Source of the DNA: Cytobacillus oceanisediminis
GTDB taxonomy: Bacteria > Bacillota > Bacilli > Bacillales > Cytobacillaceae
Direction: 5' to 3'
DNA: 64,000 bases
NCBI RefSeq assembly: GCF_004366035.1
Contig: NZ_SOEE01000002.1
Coordinates: forward strand, 496,001 to 560,000
Below the pieces are notes generated by a model. It had not been told where the DNA came from. It searched no databases and saw nothing but the letters and a program-made list of their open reading frames with translations. Shown here piece by piece: positions 1 to 8,982 of the stretch (the stretch's first letter is position 1; each line of letters begins with the position of its first letter). The translations under genes and the position numbers were made by a program.

Positions 1-4
1 AAAG

Positions 5-36
5 AAGGACTGCTGACAGCAGCAAGTCCTTTTTTA
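5..36 (+). terminator. Rho-independent terminator
   Basis: An AAGGACT/AGTCCTT stem with an inner GCTG/CAGC stem is followed by a run of T on the + strand. It would end a + strand gene lying left of the window, or act on the convergent gene at 89-349. Confidence 0.7.
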
Positions 37-88
37 TGTGTTGGATTTAATATGCATAGATGGATAAACATCATACTTTGCCAAATTA

Positions 89-349
89 TTAATGTCCTCC
101 TCCAAATACCAGCTCCTGAAGAAAAATCATGCCAACAGAAAGCAAAACCAAAACGGCCACCAGGGGGACGAAAAGATTTTTGCTTTTATGAAAGATAAAT
201 GTAAGGGCAAAATACAAAAAAGCTGATACAGTTAAAAAAAGCCCTGATTCAGTTAATTTTTTAGCACCATCGGCTTGAATGAACACCTGGAGGGCTATGC
301 CTGTAAACAGAACGGCACCTAAGATATTAAAAAAACGAAATGAATTCAC
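89..349 (-). CDS. Small three-helix membrane protein of unknown function
   Basis: An 86-aa protein with three hydrophobic stretches (about residues 5-22, 37-55 and 60-80) and short polar loops, so it is probably an integral membrane protein. No family is recognised. The start is GTG at 347-349, preceded by a GGGGTGAT ribosome binding site about 5 bases upstream. It is divergent from the yneR-like gene and ends before the terminator at 5-36. Nothing in the sequence suggests a specific role. Coding is supported by the ribosome binding site, the full-length frame and the clean membrane topology, but it remains hypothetical. Confidence 0.55.
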   Translation of the reverse strand: MNSFRFFNILGAVLFTGIALQVFIQADGAKKLTESGLFLTVSAFLYFALTFIFHKSKNLFVPLVAVLVLLSVGMIFLQELVFGGGH

Positions 350-447
350 CTTATCACCCCATCAATTCATTTTACGAAAACATTTTATTCGCGCATAAAG
401 TAAAACTGGCCTATAATATGACTATCACCCAGGAGGAGGAATTTCAT

Positions 448-741
448 ATGAACATACATATTGAAGATCAGGCTGCCCAATGGTATCAGGAAGAAATGCT
501 CTTGAATAAGGGTGACTTCGTCCGCTTTTTTGCAAGATATGGCGGCTGCAGTACTGTCCAGCAAGGATTCTCATTAGGAGTCTCTAATGAACACCCACAT
601 AATGCAGGAGTCCAGACTGAAAAAAACGGAATTACTTACTTTATTGAAGAAAAGGACATATGGTACTTTGATAATCATGATTTATTCGTGACATTTAATG
701 AGAAAGCACAGGAACCTGAATTCAAATATAACAATGGGTAA
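448..741 (+). CDS. yneR: HesB/YneR-family protein
   Basis: A 97-aa HesB/IscA-like protein of the YneR subgroup. The recognisable core is VRFFARYGGCSTVQ-x-GFSLGV, followed by an acidic C-terminal half. The family is related to A-type iron-sulfur assembly proteins, but YneR members keep only one cysteine (in GGCS) and their role is not settled. The frame is open from 340, but ATG 448 is chosen because AGGAGGAGGA sits 7 bases upstream. The flanking yneQ and yneP reproduce the B. subtilis yneP-yneQ-yneR order, except that this gene is convergent with yneQ. A strong terminator follows at once. Confidence 0.85.
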   Translation: MNIHIEDQAAQWYQEEMLLNKGDFVRFFARYGGCSTVQQGFSLGVSNEHPHNAGVQTEKNGITYFIEEKDIWYFDNHDLFVTFNEKAQEPEFKYNNG

Positions 742-772
742 AAGAAGCAGATTCGGCCTGCTTCTTTTTTTT
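741..772 (+). terminator. Terminator of yneR
   Basis: A GAAGCAG/CTGCTTC stem (744-750 with 758-764) is followed by eight T residues directly after the yneR stop codon. Confidence 0.85.
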
Positions 773-800
773 CAAAAGATAAGAATAAATTCTGAAGTTA

Positions 801-840
801 GATAACTGTCCAGCTCCGGGCGCCTTCCGCTTTTCTTATA
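801..840. repeat. Degenerate dispersed intergenic repeat, copy A
   Basis: The segment begins GATAACTGTCCAGCTC and continues with CGCCTTCCGC and TTTTCTTA. It matches the two ends of related segments at 9337-9402, 26281-26346 and 36001-36128. It runs into the 3' end of yneQ and supplies that gene's stop codon. Confidence 0.55.
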
Positions 841-1135
841 GCAGCCGTTCCAGCTGCTCCCAGAGCTTCTCCTTTTGAAGGATTTCTTTCTGCCTGGCAC
901 CAATCAAATCATAGTGCGAGTACCCATCATTACGATAGTCAATCCACTCAGGCTTCAGGCCATGTACTTCTCCCCATTCTATCAATTTCTTCAGATCCGA
1001 ACACCCGACCTTTGTGACTGTTTTACAGCCCGGGAAGCGATCATCAATCCAATAATGGGTTAAAAAAGCAATTTCTCCACGATCTATTTTCATCTTCCAT
1101 TCTTGAAGATCTTTTCTGCGAAGACCGAATGCCAT
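836..1135 (-). CDS. yneQ: YneQ-family conserved protein
   Basis: A 99-aa soluble protein with the length and sequence character of B. subtilis YneQ: an N-terminal MAFGLRRKDLQEWK, a central HYWIDDRFPGCKTVTKVGC segment and a charged helical C-terminus ending in LERLL. The family is common in Bacillaceae and has no known function. It lies 33 bases downstream of yneP in the same orientation, so it is probably the last gene of a spoVK-like/yneP/yneQ operon. An AAGGATGGAG ribosome binding site supports the ATG start. Its stop codon falls inside the dispersed repeat at 801-840. Confidence 0.85.
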   Translation of the reverse strand: MAFGLRRKDLQEWKMKIDRGEIAFLTHYWIDDRFPGCKTVTKVGCSDLKKLIEWGEVHGLKPEWIDYRNDGYSHYDLIGARQKEILQKEKLWEQLERLL

Positions 1136-1168
1136 ATATTTTCTCCATCCTTTAAGCAGTAAGCAAAA

Positions 1169-1606
1169 TTATTTGACAGCACTCTCAGGCTGCTTTTTAG
1201 CTTCTTCGTATGCTTCATGCCAATCAGGATATTTCTTTTTAATTGAGATCGGCCGGAAATTATCCTTTTTGACACAAACATGCTTGGACAAGCCTGTTAC
1301 CGCAAGATCTCCTTCATCATTGTAAATCTCATATCCATAGCTGACGCGGAACCCGTCATACTCTTCAATCCAGGTTTTTATCGTCGCGGTTTGACCATAG
1401 CGCAATGGTTTTTTGTAGGAAGCCAGGATATCCAGAACAGGCGAAATGATGCCATCCTTCTCCATTTCAGCATAACTGAACCCCAGATCTTTTATGATCT
1501 GTGTCCGGCCAAGCTCCATCCATACCAGATAATTGGCGTGATACACGACTCCCATTTGATCTGTTTCTGCATATCTTACTTCTATTTCTTTTGTTGAAAT
1601 GAGCAT
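1169..1606 (-). CDS. yneP: YneP-family acyl-CoA thioesterase (hotdog fold)
   Basis: A 145-aa single hotdog-domain protein of the 4-hydroxybenzoyl-CoA thioesterase group. The signature is near the N-terminus: RYAETDQMGVVYHANYLVWMELGR, with the catalytic Asp in the ETDQMG turn. Members hydrolyse acyl-CoA thioesters in the cytoplasm; the physiological substrate of YneP is unknown. The ATG lies 2 bases after the stop of the upstream SpoVK-like gene and its ribosome binding site overlaps that stop, indicating translational coupling. The position next to yneQ is as in B. subtilis. Confidence 0.87.
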   Translation of the reverse strand: MLISTKEIEVRYAETDQMGVVYHANYLVWMELGRTQIIKDLGFSYAEMEKDGIISPVLDILASYKKPLRYGQTATIKTWIEEYDGFRVSYGYEIYNDEGDLAVTGLSKHVCVKKDNFRPISIKKKYPDWHEAYEEAKKQPESAVK

Positions 1607-1608
1607 CC

Positions 1609-3921
1609 CTATTCCCCTTTGCTTATCTTATTTAAAGCGATTTCGAAATCTTCTTTTTCCAAAATGCTAACCTGCTCAATATCCTCTTCACTTGCTGATA
1701 CAATTCTCATTGCCTGTGCCTGAATTGCCTCATCCGCAAGGTTGGCGGCAAAGCGTCCATTCCCATTTACTTCGACCTTTGATAAGGTGCGGTTAAGGTA
1801 GTCCCCCGCTTCTTCCGTAAGCTTATATTCATATTGTCCAGCATACGAAATGATAATTTCCAAAAGCTCTGCCGTTGAATAATCCTTAAAATGAAAGAAC
1901 TTTTTAAATCGGGACTTTAACCCGGGATTGCTTGACATTAGCTTCTCCATCTCATTTGGGTAACCCGCTAAAACAACGACAAGATTTTCGTTATGTCTTG
2001 TCATTTCATCCACTAATGTATCGATGACTTCTTTTCCGAAATCTCCTGATGTCTGTGAAAGTAGTGAATAGGCCTCATCGATGAATAGGACGCCGCCTAA
2101 CGCCTCTCTTATCTTTTTCTTTGTTTTGATGGCGGTTTGGCCTACATAGCCAGCTACAAAATCAGCACGGCTCGCAACCATCAAATGTCCTCGTTTAAGA
2201 AAACCGCATTCCTTCAGCAATTCTGCATAAATCTTGGCTACAGTGGTTTTCCCTGTCCCCGGATTACCGGTAAATACTGAATGCAGCTGGATAGGGACTA
2301 CAGGCAGCCCTCTTTCACGGCGCAGCTGCTGCATCTTTACAAATGACACTAAGTTATGAACTTCTGTTTTGACTGTTTCAAGTCCGATTAACTGGGCAAG
2401 CTGCTCTTGTGGATTCATCAGCTTTTCTTCTTCTTCACTTTCAAAATCTTCTTTCTCCAGGAGTGTATATGACATGATGTTTTCGTTCTTTTCAGCTTGG
2501 GATCCTTTTCTAAAAATGGCATCAAGGACAATGTTTCTGACAGTCCTGGCATTTCCGAAGGTATCATCAACCCGCTCTTTTTCAATTCGTTTGCCCAGTT
2601 CCTGCATTGCTCCTTCCGTCAGGACATAATCATTATCCTCGGACAGCTTTTCAGCAATCTGGAGAAGCTCCTTATTAGAATAATCAGGCAGTGCAATAAA
2701 ATTCGACTCTGGGAAACGGCTCCGAAGGCCAGGATTGCTGTCCAGAAATTGTCTCATCTCTTCTGGATAACCGGCCATGATAACCGCAAACTTTCCACCA
2801 TATTCAGTCCCGGTCATTAGCGATACAAGAGTATCAATGGCTGTTTGTCCATAATCGCTGCCGGTCTGTCCCTCGCGCTTTAAGCTGTACGCCTCATCAA
2901 TGAACAGGACTCCACCGATTGCCTTTTCAACAGCCGCCTTGACATTTTCCTCTGTTTGCCCGACAAATCCGCCAACCAGCTGTGACCGATCTGCTTCGAT
3001 TACTTCTTCCCGCGGCAATACACCCAGGCTATGATAAATCTTTGCCAAAAGCCGGGCGATAGTTGTTTTGCCTGTACCTGGATTGCCAGTTAGAATCATA
3101 TTGAGGCTGAGTTCATCTTTTGTTTGAAAACCAAGTGACTTACGTTCGTTTTGATATTTTAAAAAACGGTAAAAATCATGAACTCTGCTTTTGACCGAGT
3201 GAAGGCCAACCATTTCATTAAGTTCATCCAGGGGATCTTTTGGTAAAACAGACTCATCTTCCTCCGCATCAAATATCTCTTTCCATTCATTTTTCAATCT
3301 ATTAATGGCATTCAAGTGCTTTTTCATATCGGTGTAGTAGGTTGAAGTATGAAAAACACCGGAAATAGATTGCTCATATTCTTCAGATGCTTTTAAAAGA
3401 AAAGCTGTTTCTTCAATAGCTTTTTCAAGTATTTCAGTCAGCTTCCTATATTCAACATCCTCATAGGCATGCTGCTTTTTCTGCAGATCTTCTAACTCAT
3501 CATCTGATTTATTGATAAAGCTTCTGCAAATTTCTATAAATTGCTCAGCTGTCTTTTTTTTTGCTGCCCTGTTATCGGTCTCCCGAATCGGCGGGAAGGT
3601 CAGGGTTTCAAGAAGATTGCTTTTATTTTTCCACTCCGATTTTCCTAATTGGGCAGCCGCCATACTATTGCCGATGTCCAGTTCAACAGCTTTCTGCAGC
3701 CATGCACTGGCAAGAGTATCATCAGTATACCTGCTTAACCGGGAAATAGCGGCAATGGCCAGTAATTCCGAAAGCAGCACGGGATCTGCCTTTTCATTGA
3801 TGTTTTTAATAACATTAAGCAATTCTGCTTCATTTTGTATGTATCCGTATTGATCAAGCTCATTTTTCCAATGATCAGCCTGACCCTCTGCAGGTTTTGC
3901 CTGTCTTTTCTGCTGTGTCAT
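1609..3921 (-). CDS. SpoVK-like double AAA+ ATPase (CbxX/CfqX family)
   Basis: A 770-aa cytoplasmic protein. Residues 1 to about 230 are helical and charged, with a possible TPR-like character. Two CbxX/CfqX AAA+ modules follow, each with Walker A GNPGTGKTT (about residues 280 and 555) and Walker B GGVLFIDEAYSL. B. subtilis SpoVK, needed for spore maturation, has one such module in about 320 residues, so this is an expanded relative rather than a plain orthologue. The second module also resembles the EccA-type ATPases of type VII secretion. It lies between tlp and yneP, inside a spore-gene block, and heads an operon with yneP. Its ribosome binding site is weak. Confidence 0.8.
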   Translation of the reverse strand: MTQQKRQAKPAEGQADHWKNELDQYGYIQNEAELLNVIKNINEKADPVLLSELLAIAAISRLSRYTDDTLASAWLQKAVELDIGNSMAAAQLGKSEWKNKSNLLETLTFPPIRETDNRAAKKKTAEQFIEICRSFINKSDDELEDLQKKQHAYEDVEYRKLTEILEKAIEETAFLLKASEEYEQSISGVFHTSTYYTDMKKHLNAINRLKNEWKEIFDAEEDESVLPKDPLDELNEMVGLHSVKSRVHDFYRFLKYQNERKSLGFQTKDELSLNMILTGNPGTGKTTIARLLAKIYHSLGVLPREEVIEADRSQLVGGFVGQTEENVKAAVEKAIGGVLFIDEAYSLKREGQTGSDYGQTAIDTLVSLMTGTEYGGKFAVIMAGYPEEMRQFLDSNPGLRSRFPESNFIALPDYSNKELLQIAEKLSEDNDYVLTEGAMQELGKRIEKERVDDTFGNARTVRNIVLDAIFRKGSQAEKNENIMSYTLLEKEDFESEEEEKLMNPQEQLAQLIGLETVKTEVHNLVSFVKMQQLRRERGLPVVPIQLHSVFTGNPGTGKTTVAKIYAELLKECGFLKRGHLMVASRADFVAGYVGQTAIKTKKKIREALGGVLFIDEAYSLLSQTSGDFGKEVIDTLVDEMTRHNENLVVVLAGYPNEMEKLMSSNPGLKSRFKKFFHFKDYSTAELLEIIISYAGQYEYKLTEEAGDYLNRTLSKVEVNGNGRFAANLADEAIQAQAMRIVSASEEDIEQVSILEKEDFEIALNKISKGE

Positions 3922-4018
3922 CGATTATCACTTCTTCTTCTTAGTTTGCACAACTTATCTTACCATATTTCTATAATTATCTATAAGGATGCGCTTCTAA
4001 TCATGATCTTCCAACAGA

Positions 4019-4051
4019 AAAAGACCTAATCACATTGGATCAGGTCTTTAT
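4019..4051 (-). terminator. Terminator of tlp
   Basis: AAAGACCTAATC (from 4020) pairs, with one mismatch, with GGATCAGGTCTTT (to 4049). The minus-strand copy runs into T residues just after the tlp stop codon. Confidence 0.75.
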
Positions 4052-4057
4052 AGGATG

Positions 4058-4306
4058 TTAATAATTATTGTTCCCGTTATTGCCGTTCTGCTGTGCCTGA
4101 TATTCGTCCTTTATTTCTGAACGGAATGAAGCCAGGCTTTCCCTGCGGCGTTCATTTTTTGCTTCAATCCTTGCTAGATCCTCAGCATTTGCATACTTCA
4201 TTGATTCTTCAGCTTCGTCCATATTCTCGATAGTATGAACGATCATGGATTGAAGCTTTTCGACGTTATCGCTGCGGTCATCTGGATTTGGTCTGTTATG
4301 TGCCAT
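4058..4306 (-). CDS. tlp: Small acid-soluble spore protein Tlp
   Basis: An 82-aa hydrophilic protein close to B. subtilis Tlp: an N-terminal HNRPNPDDRSDNVEKLQ, a highly charged helical middle and an asparagine-rich tail. Despite its name (thioredoxin-like protein) it has no thioredoxin active site. In Bacillus it is a minor acid-soluble spore protein made in the forespore and degraded at germination. AAAGGAGG precedes the ATG. sspN lies about 150 bases upstream with its own terminator, so tlp probably has its own promoter. Confidence 0.93.
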   Translation of the reverse strand: MAHNRPNPDDRSDNVEKLQSMIVHTIENMDEAEESMKYANAEDLARIEAKNERRRESLASFRSEIKDEYQAQQNGNNGNNNY

Positions 4307-4420
4307 GGTTTGTTCCTCCCTTTATTAGGTGATGGTACAAATTTAGTTTGTGAAAGAACAAGAAAAATATTGGCGGAAATGTGTGGGCAGCTTGCCTGAA
4401 GGTATGCCTGACTTTTAAAA

Positions 4421-4449
4421 CAAAAACCTGCCAAAAGAATGGCAGGTTA
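4421..4449 (-). terminator. Terminator of sspN
   Basis: Perfect AACCTGCC/GGCAGGTT arms (4425-4432 and 4441-4448) with a T-rich minus-strand tail, directly after sspN. Confidence 0.8.
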
Positions 4450-4456
4450 ATTACAA

Positions 4457-4600
4457 TTATTCGCCTTTAGTTTGAATTACTTGAGCATGCTGTCCGGATT
4501 TGTCCTGCATTTTTTTGCCTTTATTGCCGCCAAATCCGCGTGATTGTGTACCAATATGGTTCGGAGCAAAATGATTAGGGTGTCTTTTTTGATTACTCAT
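4457..4600 (-). CDS. sspN: Small acid-soluble spore protein N
   Basis: A 47-aa basic protein matching SspN: a [14 protein letters not shown] segment near the start, then [15 protein letters not shown] and the ending VIQTKGE. SspN is a minor small acid-soluble protein of the dormant spore core. ATG 4598-4600 has AGGAGGG 6 bases upstream. It is followed by its own terminator and then tlp; in B. subtilis sspN and tlp also lie together. It is easily missed because of its size. Confidence 0.92.
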   Translation of the reverse strand: MSNQKRHPNHFAPNHIGTQSRGFGGNKGKKMQDKSGQHAQVIQTKGE

Positions 4601-4662
4601 TGATATCCCTCCTCATTTTAAGTATGGTCAAATGCAGAGGGTTTCATGAATGGCAAGTAATT

Positions 4663-4794
4663 CTATTCAGCCTTATTAAGACGTTTAAGCTCGAGGCGTT
4701 CTTCGATTTTTTCCATTGCATCTTGATCTTTAAGCAGCTGGCGTTTATTTTCTGACACTAATTCAGCAAAGGAGCGTTTTCTAGGCTTTCTCAT
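4663..4794 (-). CDS. FbpB-family small basic protein
   Basis: A 43-aa, strongly basic, helical protein: MRKPRKRSFAELV, then ENKRQLLKDQDAMEKIEERLE. This is the signature of the FbpB family. In B. subtilis FbpB is a Fur-controlled small protein that works with the sRNA FsrA in iron sparing. Most family members are uncharacterised and need not share this role. AAGGTGAAAG lies just upstream of ATG 4792-4794. A half-site resembling a Fur box (GATAATGAC on the minus strand) is near 4830, but a full palindrome is not visible. Confidence 0.8.
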   Translation of the reverse strand: MRKPRKRSFAELVSENKRQLLKDQDAMEKIEERLELKRLNKAE

Positions 4795-4995
4795 AAATCT
4801 TTCACCTTCCTTTAATACCATTGTAACAGTCATTATCTCCAGAAACTCTTTAAATTATTACAACTTTTCGAAAATTTAATCCGCACATACCCAGAATACG
4901 TAAAAAAGTACATAAGGTTCGCTGCTATTGGTAAAATATTCAGAAAGATGATTCTCCCAATTTAATTTCCTTTTTTTTCAGCGGCCTAAACCCCT

Positions 4996-5028
4996 AAAAA
5001 AAAACATCTGCTCTCTGCAGATGTTTTT
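4996..5028 (-). terminator. Terminator of the yneN-like gene
   Basis: ACATCTGC/GCAGATGT arms (5004-5011 and 5017-5024) flanked by A and T runs on both sides, so it could work in both directions. It directly follows the 5029 stop codon. Confidence 0.85.
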
Positions 5029-5550
5029 TTACATTTCATCTATATACTGATTCATAATCTCCAGGGACATCGCACTTAAGTATTTATTCCGTATAATTCC
5101 TTCTTCATCAATAAAAAAAGTGGTAGGAATCGTTATTATTTGATAGGCATTAGAGGCTTTTTCACCTTCATCGAGCAGTATTGGAAAATTCACGCGCATT
5201 TCTTCTGCAAAGCCGGCAACATCAGATTGAGGATCGATGTTCACTGCTAAGATAGCCACTTGATTTCCCTTTTGATTATAGAATTTTTGAATATCAGGCA
5301 TTTCAGCTTTACAAGGAGGACACCAAGTTGCCCAAAAATTGAGCATGACTTTCTTTCCTTTATAATCTGAGAGCTTTACCGTTTCGCCCTGAAGGTTTTT
5401 CAATTCAAAATCTGGGGCTTTCAAGCCAATTCCTAAACCAGTTTGATTAACAGGATGACTCACGACTTCATCTTTTTCAACTGCCTGCACCACAATTATT
5501 GCAGTAGTAATTATTAATAACACAGCAGCCGCAAACATTCTTTTGAACAT
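5029..5550 (-). CDS. yneN: Membrane-anchored TlpA/ResA-type thiol-disulfide oxidoreductase
   Basis: A 173-aa protein with an N-terminal hydrophobic anchor (about residues 5-25) and an extracytoplasmic thioredoxin-like AhpC/TSA domain. The active site FWATWCPPC (Cys77 and Cys80) is the WCxxC type of ResA, StoA and TlpA, which reduce disulfides outside the membrane, for example in cytochrome c or spore-cortex proteins. The cis-proline region is IPTTFFI. The frame is open to 5580, but ATG 5550 is preferred because GGGAGGG lies 6 bases upstream. Its position near citB matches B. subtilis yneN. A small polytopic protein is encoded just upstream. Confidence 0.87.
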   Translation of the reverse strand: MFKRMFAAAVLLIITTAIIVVQAVEKDEVVSHPVNQTGLGIGLKAPDFELKNLQGETVKLSDYKGKKVMLNFWATWCPPCKAEMPDIQKFYNQKGNQVAILAVNIDPQSDVAGFAEEMRVNFPILLDEGEKASNAYQIITIPTTFFIDEEGIIRNKYLSAMSLEIMNQYIDEM

Positions 5551-5604
5551 GCTATTTTCCCTCCCGGCTATTAAAACCATTTGCTTCCTTGATTGTATTT
5601 TAAC

Positions 5605-6021
5605 CTAGAATAGCAAAATTAATAAGGTTCTGAACAGCCAATAAGACAGCATAAATGTGACAGATCCGTAAACAATTCCATACATCCATTTTTTGAGCGG
5701 ATAGTTGTATTTCTTAATTTCCATTACTATATAGATAAATGCCAATATAGTCCCTAAAATGGCTCCTTTCCTTCCACCTGAGAAATATAAAATTCCTATA
5801 GGGCTGGTTAGAATATTTTCTGTTTGAAAGAGAATGGAACTAAACTTAAAAGTAAAAAAACCAATGAGCATTGAATTAATCATGACATTCAGAAAGATTT
5901 TTTTAAATTCCACGTGGTCTCTTAATGCATTTGCAATAGTAAAATAAGCTACTATACCTGAGAGCAGGACTAAAATCCATTCATACTTCACTAATAAAGG
6001 TCCAATCAAAAAAGCACCCAA
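5605..6021 (-). CDS. Small polytopic membrane protein, faintly Lgt-like
   Basis: A 138-aa protein with about five hydrophobic segments. The frame extends to 6036, but the first codons contain the GGAGGGG ribosome binding site, so TTG 6021 is the likely start. The N-terminus (GPLLVKYEWILVL) and the motif YFSGGRKGAILG recall the first half of prolipoprotein diacylglyceryl transferase, but the protein is half the length and lacks Lgt's catalytic region. It is 54 bases upstream of the membrane thioredoxin gene in the same orientation, which suggests a two-gene redox unit. The Lgt similarity is weak and the function is unknown. Confidence 0.65.
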   Translation of the reverse strand: MGAFLIGPLLVKYEWILVLLSGIVAYFTIANALRDHVEFKKIFLNVMINSMLIGFFTFKFSSILFQTENILTSPIGILYFSGGRKGAILGTILAFIYIVMEIKKYNYPLKKWMYGIVYGSVTFMLSYWLFRTLLILLF

Positions 6022-6082
6022 TTTCAGCCCCTCCAAAGTTAATATACATTTAAGATACCTAAGCCCGTATATTTTGTAAATA

Positions 6083-6115
6083 AAAAACCGCTATGTGAAC
6101 GAGCACATAGCGGCA
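6083..6115 (-). terminator. Terminator of citB
   Basis: Perfect 10-bp arms CCGCTATGTG/CACATAGCGG (6088-6097 and 6104-6113) with a T6 tract on the minus strand, just after the citB stop. Confidence 0.9.
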
Positions 6116-6122
6116 GTTTAAA

Positions 6123-8831
6123 TTAATTTGCCAATTTATCACGAAGAACCATTTGCAGGATTCCGCCGTGACGGTAGTAATCAATTTCAACTTCAGAGTC
6201 GAAACGTACAAGAACTTCAAAAGCAGTCTGATTCCCGTTTTCATCTGTAGCTGTAACCTTAACAAAGTCGCGCGGTCTAACATTTTCATCGATTTGAACA
6301 TCGATCGTTTCTTTTCCTGACAAGCCAAGAGTTTCTGCACTTTCGCCTGCCTTGAACTGAAGAGGAAGAACACCCATTAGAACAAGGTTTGAGCGGTGGA
6401 TACGCTCATAGCTTTCAGCAATAACTGTTTTAATACCAAGCAAGTTCGTACCTTTTGCAGCCCAGTCACGGGAAGATCCCATTCCATAGTCTTTGCCGGC
6501 AAGAACTACTAAGCCAGTTCCATCTTCCTTGTATTTCATGCAAGCATCATAGATGGAAGTTACTTCGCCAGTTGGCCAGTAAGTTGTGAAGCCGCCTTCT
6601 GTGCCTGGTGCGATCTGGTTGCGGATACGGATGTTTGCAAATGTACCGCGCATCATCACTTCATGGTTACCTCGGCGGGATCCATAAGAGTTAAAGTCGC
6701 GTGGTTCAACACCATTCTCGCGAAGGTATTTTCCTGCTGGTGTATCTTTGCCGATCGCACCTGCCGGAGAAATATGGTCAGTTGTGACAGAATCACCAAA
6801 CTTGCCGACAACACGCAATCCTGATAAAGGTTTAACTTCATCAGCATTAGGAGTTAAGCCTTCAAAGAACGGAGGATTCTGGATATATGTTGAATTATCA
6901 TCAAATGAATATAACGGCTCATTGCTTGTCTGGATTTGGTTCCAGCGGGCATTATCATCAAATACATGCTCATATTCTTTACGGAACAATTCAGGTGTAA
7001 CAGTCTGTTTAACCACTTTATTAACTTCAGCAGTAGATGGCCAAATGTCGTTAAAGAAGACATCGTTGCCATTCTTGTCTTTTCCGATTGGCTCGTTTTG
7101 AAGATCGATATCGACCGTACCAGCCAGTGCATAAGCGACTACTAATGGCGGAGAAGCCAGGTAGTTAGCTTTCACAAGCGGATGGATACGTCCTTCAAAG
7201 TTACGGTTACCGGAAAGAACAGATGTTACAAGAAGATCGCTTTCAGCTACAGCCTTTTCGATTTCTTCTCTTAATGGGCCGGAGTTACCGATACATGTTG
7301 TACAGCCATAACCTACAAGGTTGAATCCAAGCTGTTCCATGTATGGAAGAAGTCCTGAATCACGCAGGTATCCAGTAACAACCTTAGATCCCGGAGCCAA
7401 AGAAGTTTTTACGAACTTAGGAACTTCCATTCCAAGTTCAACTGCTTTTTTCGCTACTAAACCTGCTCCAACTAAAACATAAGGGTTTGAAGTATTTGTA
7501 CAGCTAGTAATTGCCGCAATTGCAACAGCACCCGTTTTCATCTTGGTTGAATCGCCATTTGCAAATTCAACAGTGATTTCTTTGTCGATTTCTTTCTTAT
7601 CCAAGCCGAAGCCCTGGTTGCCTTGAGGAGCTGTAATAGCGTCATTGAATTCCTTTTTCATAGCTGAAAGCGGAATTAAGTCCTGTGGACGTTTAGGACC
7701 TGAAAGGTTCGCTTCGATTTCGGAAAGATTGATTTCAACTACATTCGTATATACTGGCTCTAGAGATGGATCAAAGAACATTCCATTTTCTTTGCAGTAT
7801 TTTTCTACAATTTTGATTTGCTCTTCTGGACGTCCAGTCAGGCGCATGTAATCCAGGGCTTCCGCATCAACTGGGAAGAATCCGCAAGTAGCTCCGTATT
7901 CTGGTGCCATGTTAGCAATTGTAGCACGGTCAGCCAATGGAAGCTGTGTTACCCCAGGGCCGAAGAATTCTACAAACTTGCCAACCACTCCCTGGCTGCG
8001 CAGTACTTGAGTTACCTTTAATGCAAGGTCAGTAGCAGTTGTTCCGTTAGGAAGCTCGCCAGTAAGCTTAACCCCTACAACTTCAGGCACAGGGAAATAT
8101 GAAGGCTGGCCCAGCATGCCTGCTTCAGCTTCAATACCTCCTACACCCCATCCAAGAACGCCGATACCGTTGATCATAGTTGTATGGGAGTCAGTACCTA
8201 CAAGAGTATCAGGGAAAGTTTCGAAATCGCCTTCCGTTGTTTCAAGAGCATGAACAACATTCGCAAGGAACTCAAGGTTTACCTGGTGAACAATACCAGT
8301 TGCAGGCGGAACTGCACGATAGTTGTCAAATGCTTTTTGTGCCCAGCTTAAGAACTGGTAACGCTCAGCATTGCGCTCGAATTCAAGCTCCATGTTGGCT
8401 TCAAGAGAATCAGGTGTACCATACTTATCTACCTGTACAGAGTGGTCAATAACTAGATCAACCGGTTTCTCAGGATTGATTTTGTCAGGGTCCCCGCCCA
8501 TGTCAGCCATTGCCTTACGCAATGAAGCCAGGTCAACCACTGCCGGAACTCCAGTGAAGTCCTGCAGAATTACACGTGATGGTTTGAAAGGAACATCTAC
8601 TTCTTTTACTTCAGAAGTTCCCCATTTTGCCAGGTTTTCAACATGCTCTTTTGTAATTACACGGCCGTCATATTGACGAAGTACTGATTCCAATAATACC
8701 TTAATAGAATAAGGCAATTTGGTAACATTACCTACTCCAGCTTCTTCCAGAGCGCCTAAATGATAGTAATGATAGCGCTTCCCGTCCAGATCAAAGGATT
8801 TGCGGGAATTGAACACATCATTCTTTGCCAA
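6123..8831 (-). CDS. citB: Aconitate hydratase (aconitase A / iron-regulatory type)
   Basis: A 902-aa [4Fe-4S] aconitase that converts citrate to isocitrate in the TCA cycle. The cluster cysteines are visible in [10 protein letters not shown] (about residue 445) and [11 protein letters not shown] (about 511 and 514). The C-terminal swivel domain carries [13 protein letters not shown]. In B. subtilis CitB also binds iron-responsive-element-like RNA and affects sporulation. The frame opens at TTG 8852, but TTG 8831 is preferred because AGAGGGGG lies 8 bases before it, giving MAKNDVF. Upstream DNA has CcpC-type dyads. The gene is monocistronic, with its own terminator. Confidence 0.97.
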   Translation of the reverse strand: MAKNDVFNSRKSFDLDGKRYHYYHLGALEEAGVGNVTKLPYSIKVLLESVLRQYDGRVITKEHVENLAKWGTSEVKEVDVPFKPSRVILQDFTGVPAVVDLASLRKAMADMGGDPDKINPEKPVDLVIDHSVQVDKYGTPDSLEANMELEFERNAERYQFLSWAQKAFDNYRAVPPATGIVHQVNLEFLANVVHALETTEGDFETFPDTLVGTDSHTTMINGIGVLGWGVGGIEAEAGMLGQPSYFPVPEVVGVKLTGELPNGTTATDLALKVTQVLRSQGVVGKFVEFFGPGVTQLPLADRATIANMAPEYGATCGFFPVDAEALDYMRLTGRPEEQIKIVEKYCKENGMFFDPSLEPVYTNVVEINLSEIEANLSGPKRPQDLIPLSAMKKEFNDAITAPQGNQGFGLDKKEIDKEITVEFANGDSTKMKTGAVAIAAITSCTNTSNPYVLVGAGLVAKKAVELGMEVPKFVKTSLAPGSKVVTGYLRDSGLLPYMEQLGFNLVGYGCTTCIGNSGPLREEIEKAVAESDLLVTSVLSGNRNFEGRIHPLVKANYLASPPLVVAYALAGTVDIDLQNEPIGKDKNGNDVFFNDIWPSTAEVNKVVKQTVTPELFRKEYEHVFDDNARWNQIQTSNEPLYSFDDNSTYIQNPPFFEGLTPNADEVKPLSGLRVVGKFGDSVTTDHISPAGAIGKDTPAGKYLRENGVEPRDFNSYGSRRGNHEVMMRGTFANIRIRNQIAPGTEGGFTTYWPTGEVTSIYDACMKYKEDGTGLVVLAGKDYGMGSSRDWAAKGTNLLGIKTVIAESYERIHRSNLVLMGVLPLQFKAGESAETLGLSGKETIDVQIDENVRPRDFVKVTATDENGNQTAFEVLVRFDSEVEIDYYRHGGILQMVLRDKLAN

Positions 8832-8957
8832 ATGTATTACCCCCTCTTTCAATAAACATCATATACCAAGTGTTAGGTAATTGTCGAAAAGTTTGAATTT
8901 TCATCCATCCTTACTTTTCTCACAATTCCTATATTAATACAACCTGTTATATAAGTA

Positions 8958-8975
8958 AATAACAAGAAAGTTATT
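8958..8975. promoter_or_regulatory. AATAAC-N6-GTTATT inverted repeat upstream of citB
   Basis: Perfect 6-bp arms around a 6-base spacer, 23 bases from the CcpC-like dyad and nearer to citB. It contains ATAA and TTAT with a spacing of eight rather than seven, so it may be a second, weaker CcpC contact. The assignment is inference. Confidence 0.4.
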
Positions 8976-8982
8976 GTTTTTG

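Noticed and set aside
4820-4845. Fur box upstream of the FbpB-like gene
   Set aside because: Only one half (GATAATGAC) is convincing; the second half of the palindrome is poor.
7645-8676. Several 60-100-aa frames opposite citB
   Set aside because: They are antisense shadows of a highly conserved enzyme and lack ribosome binding sites.
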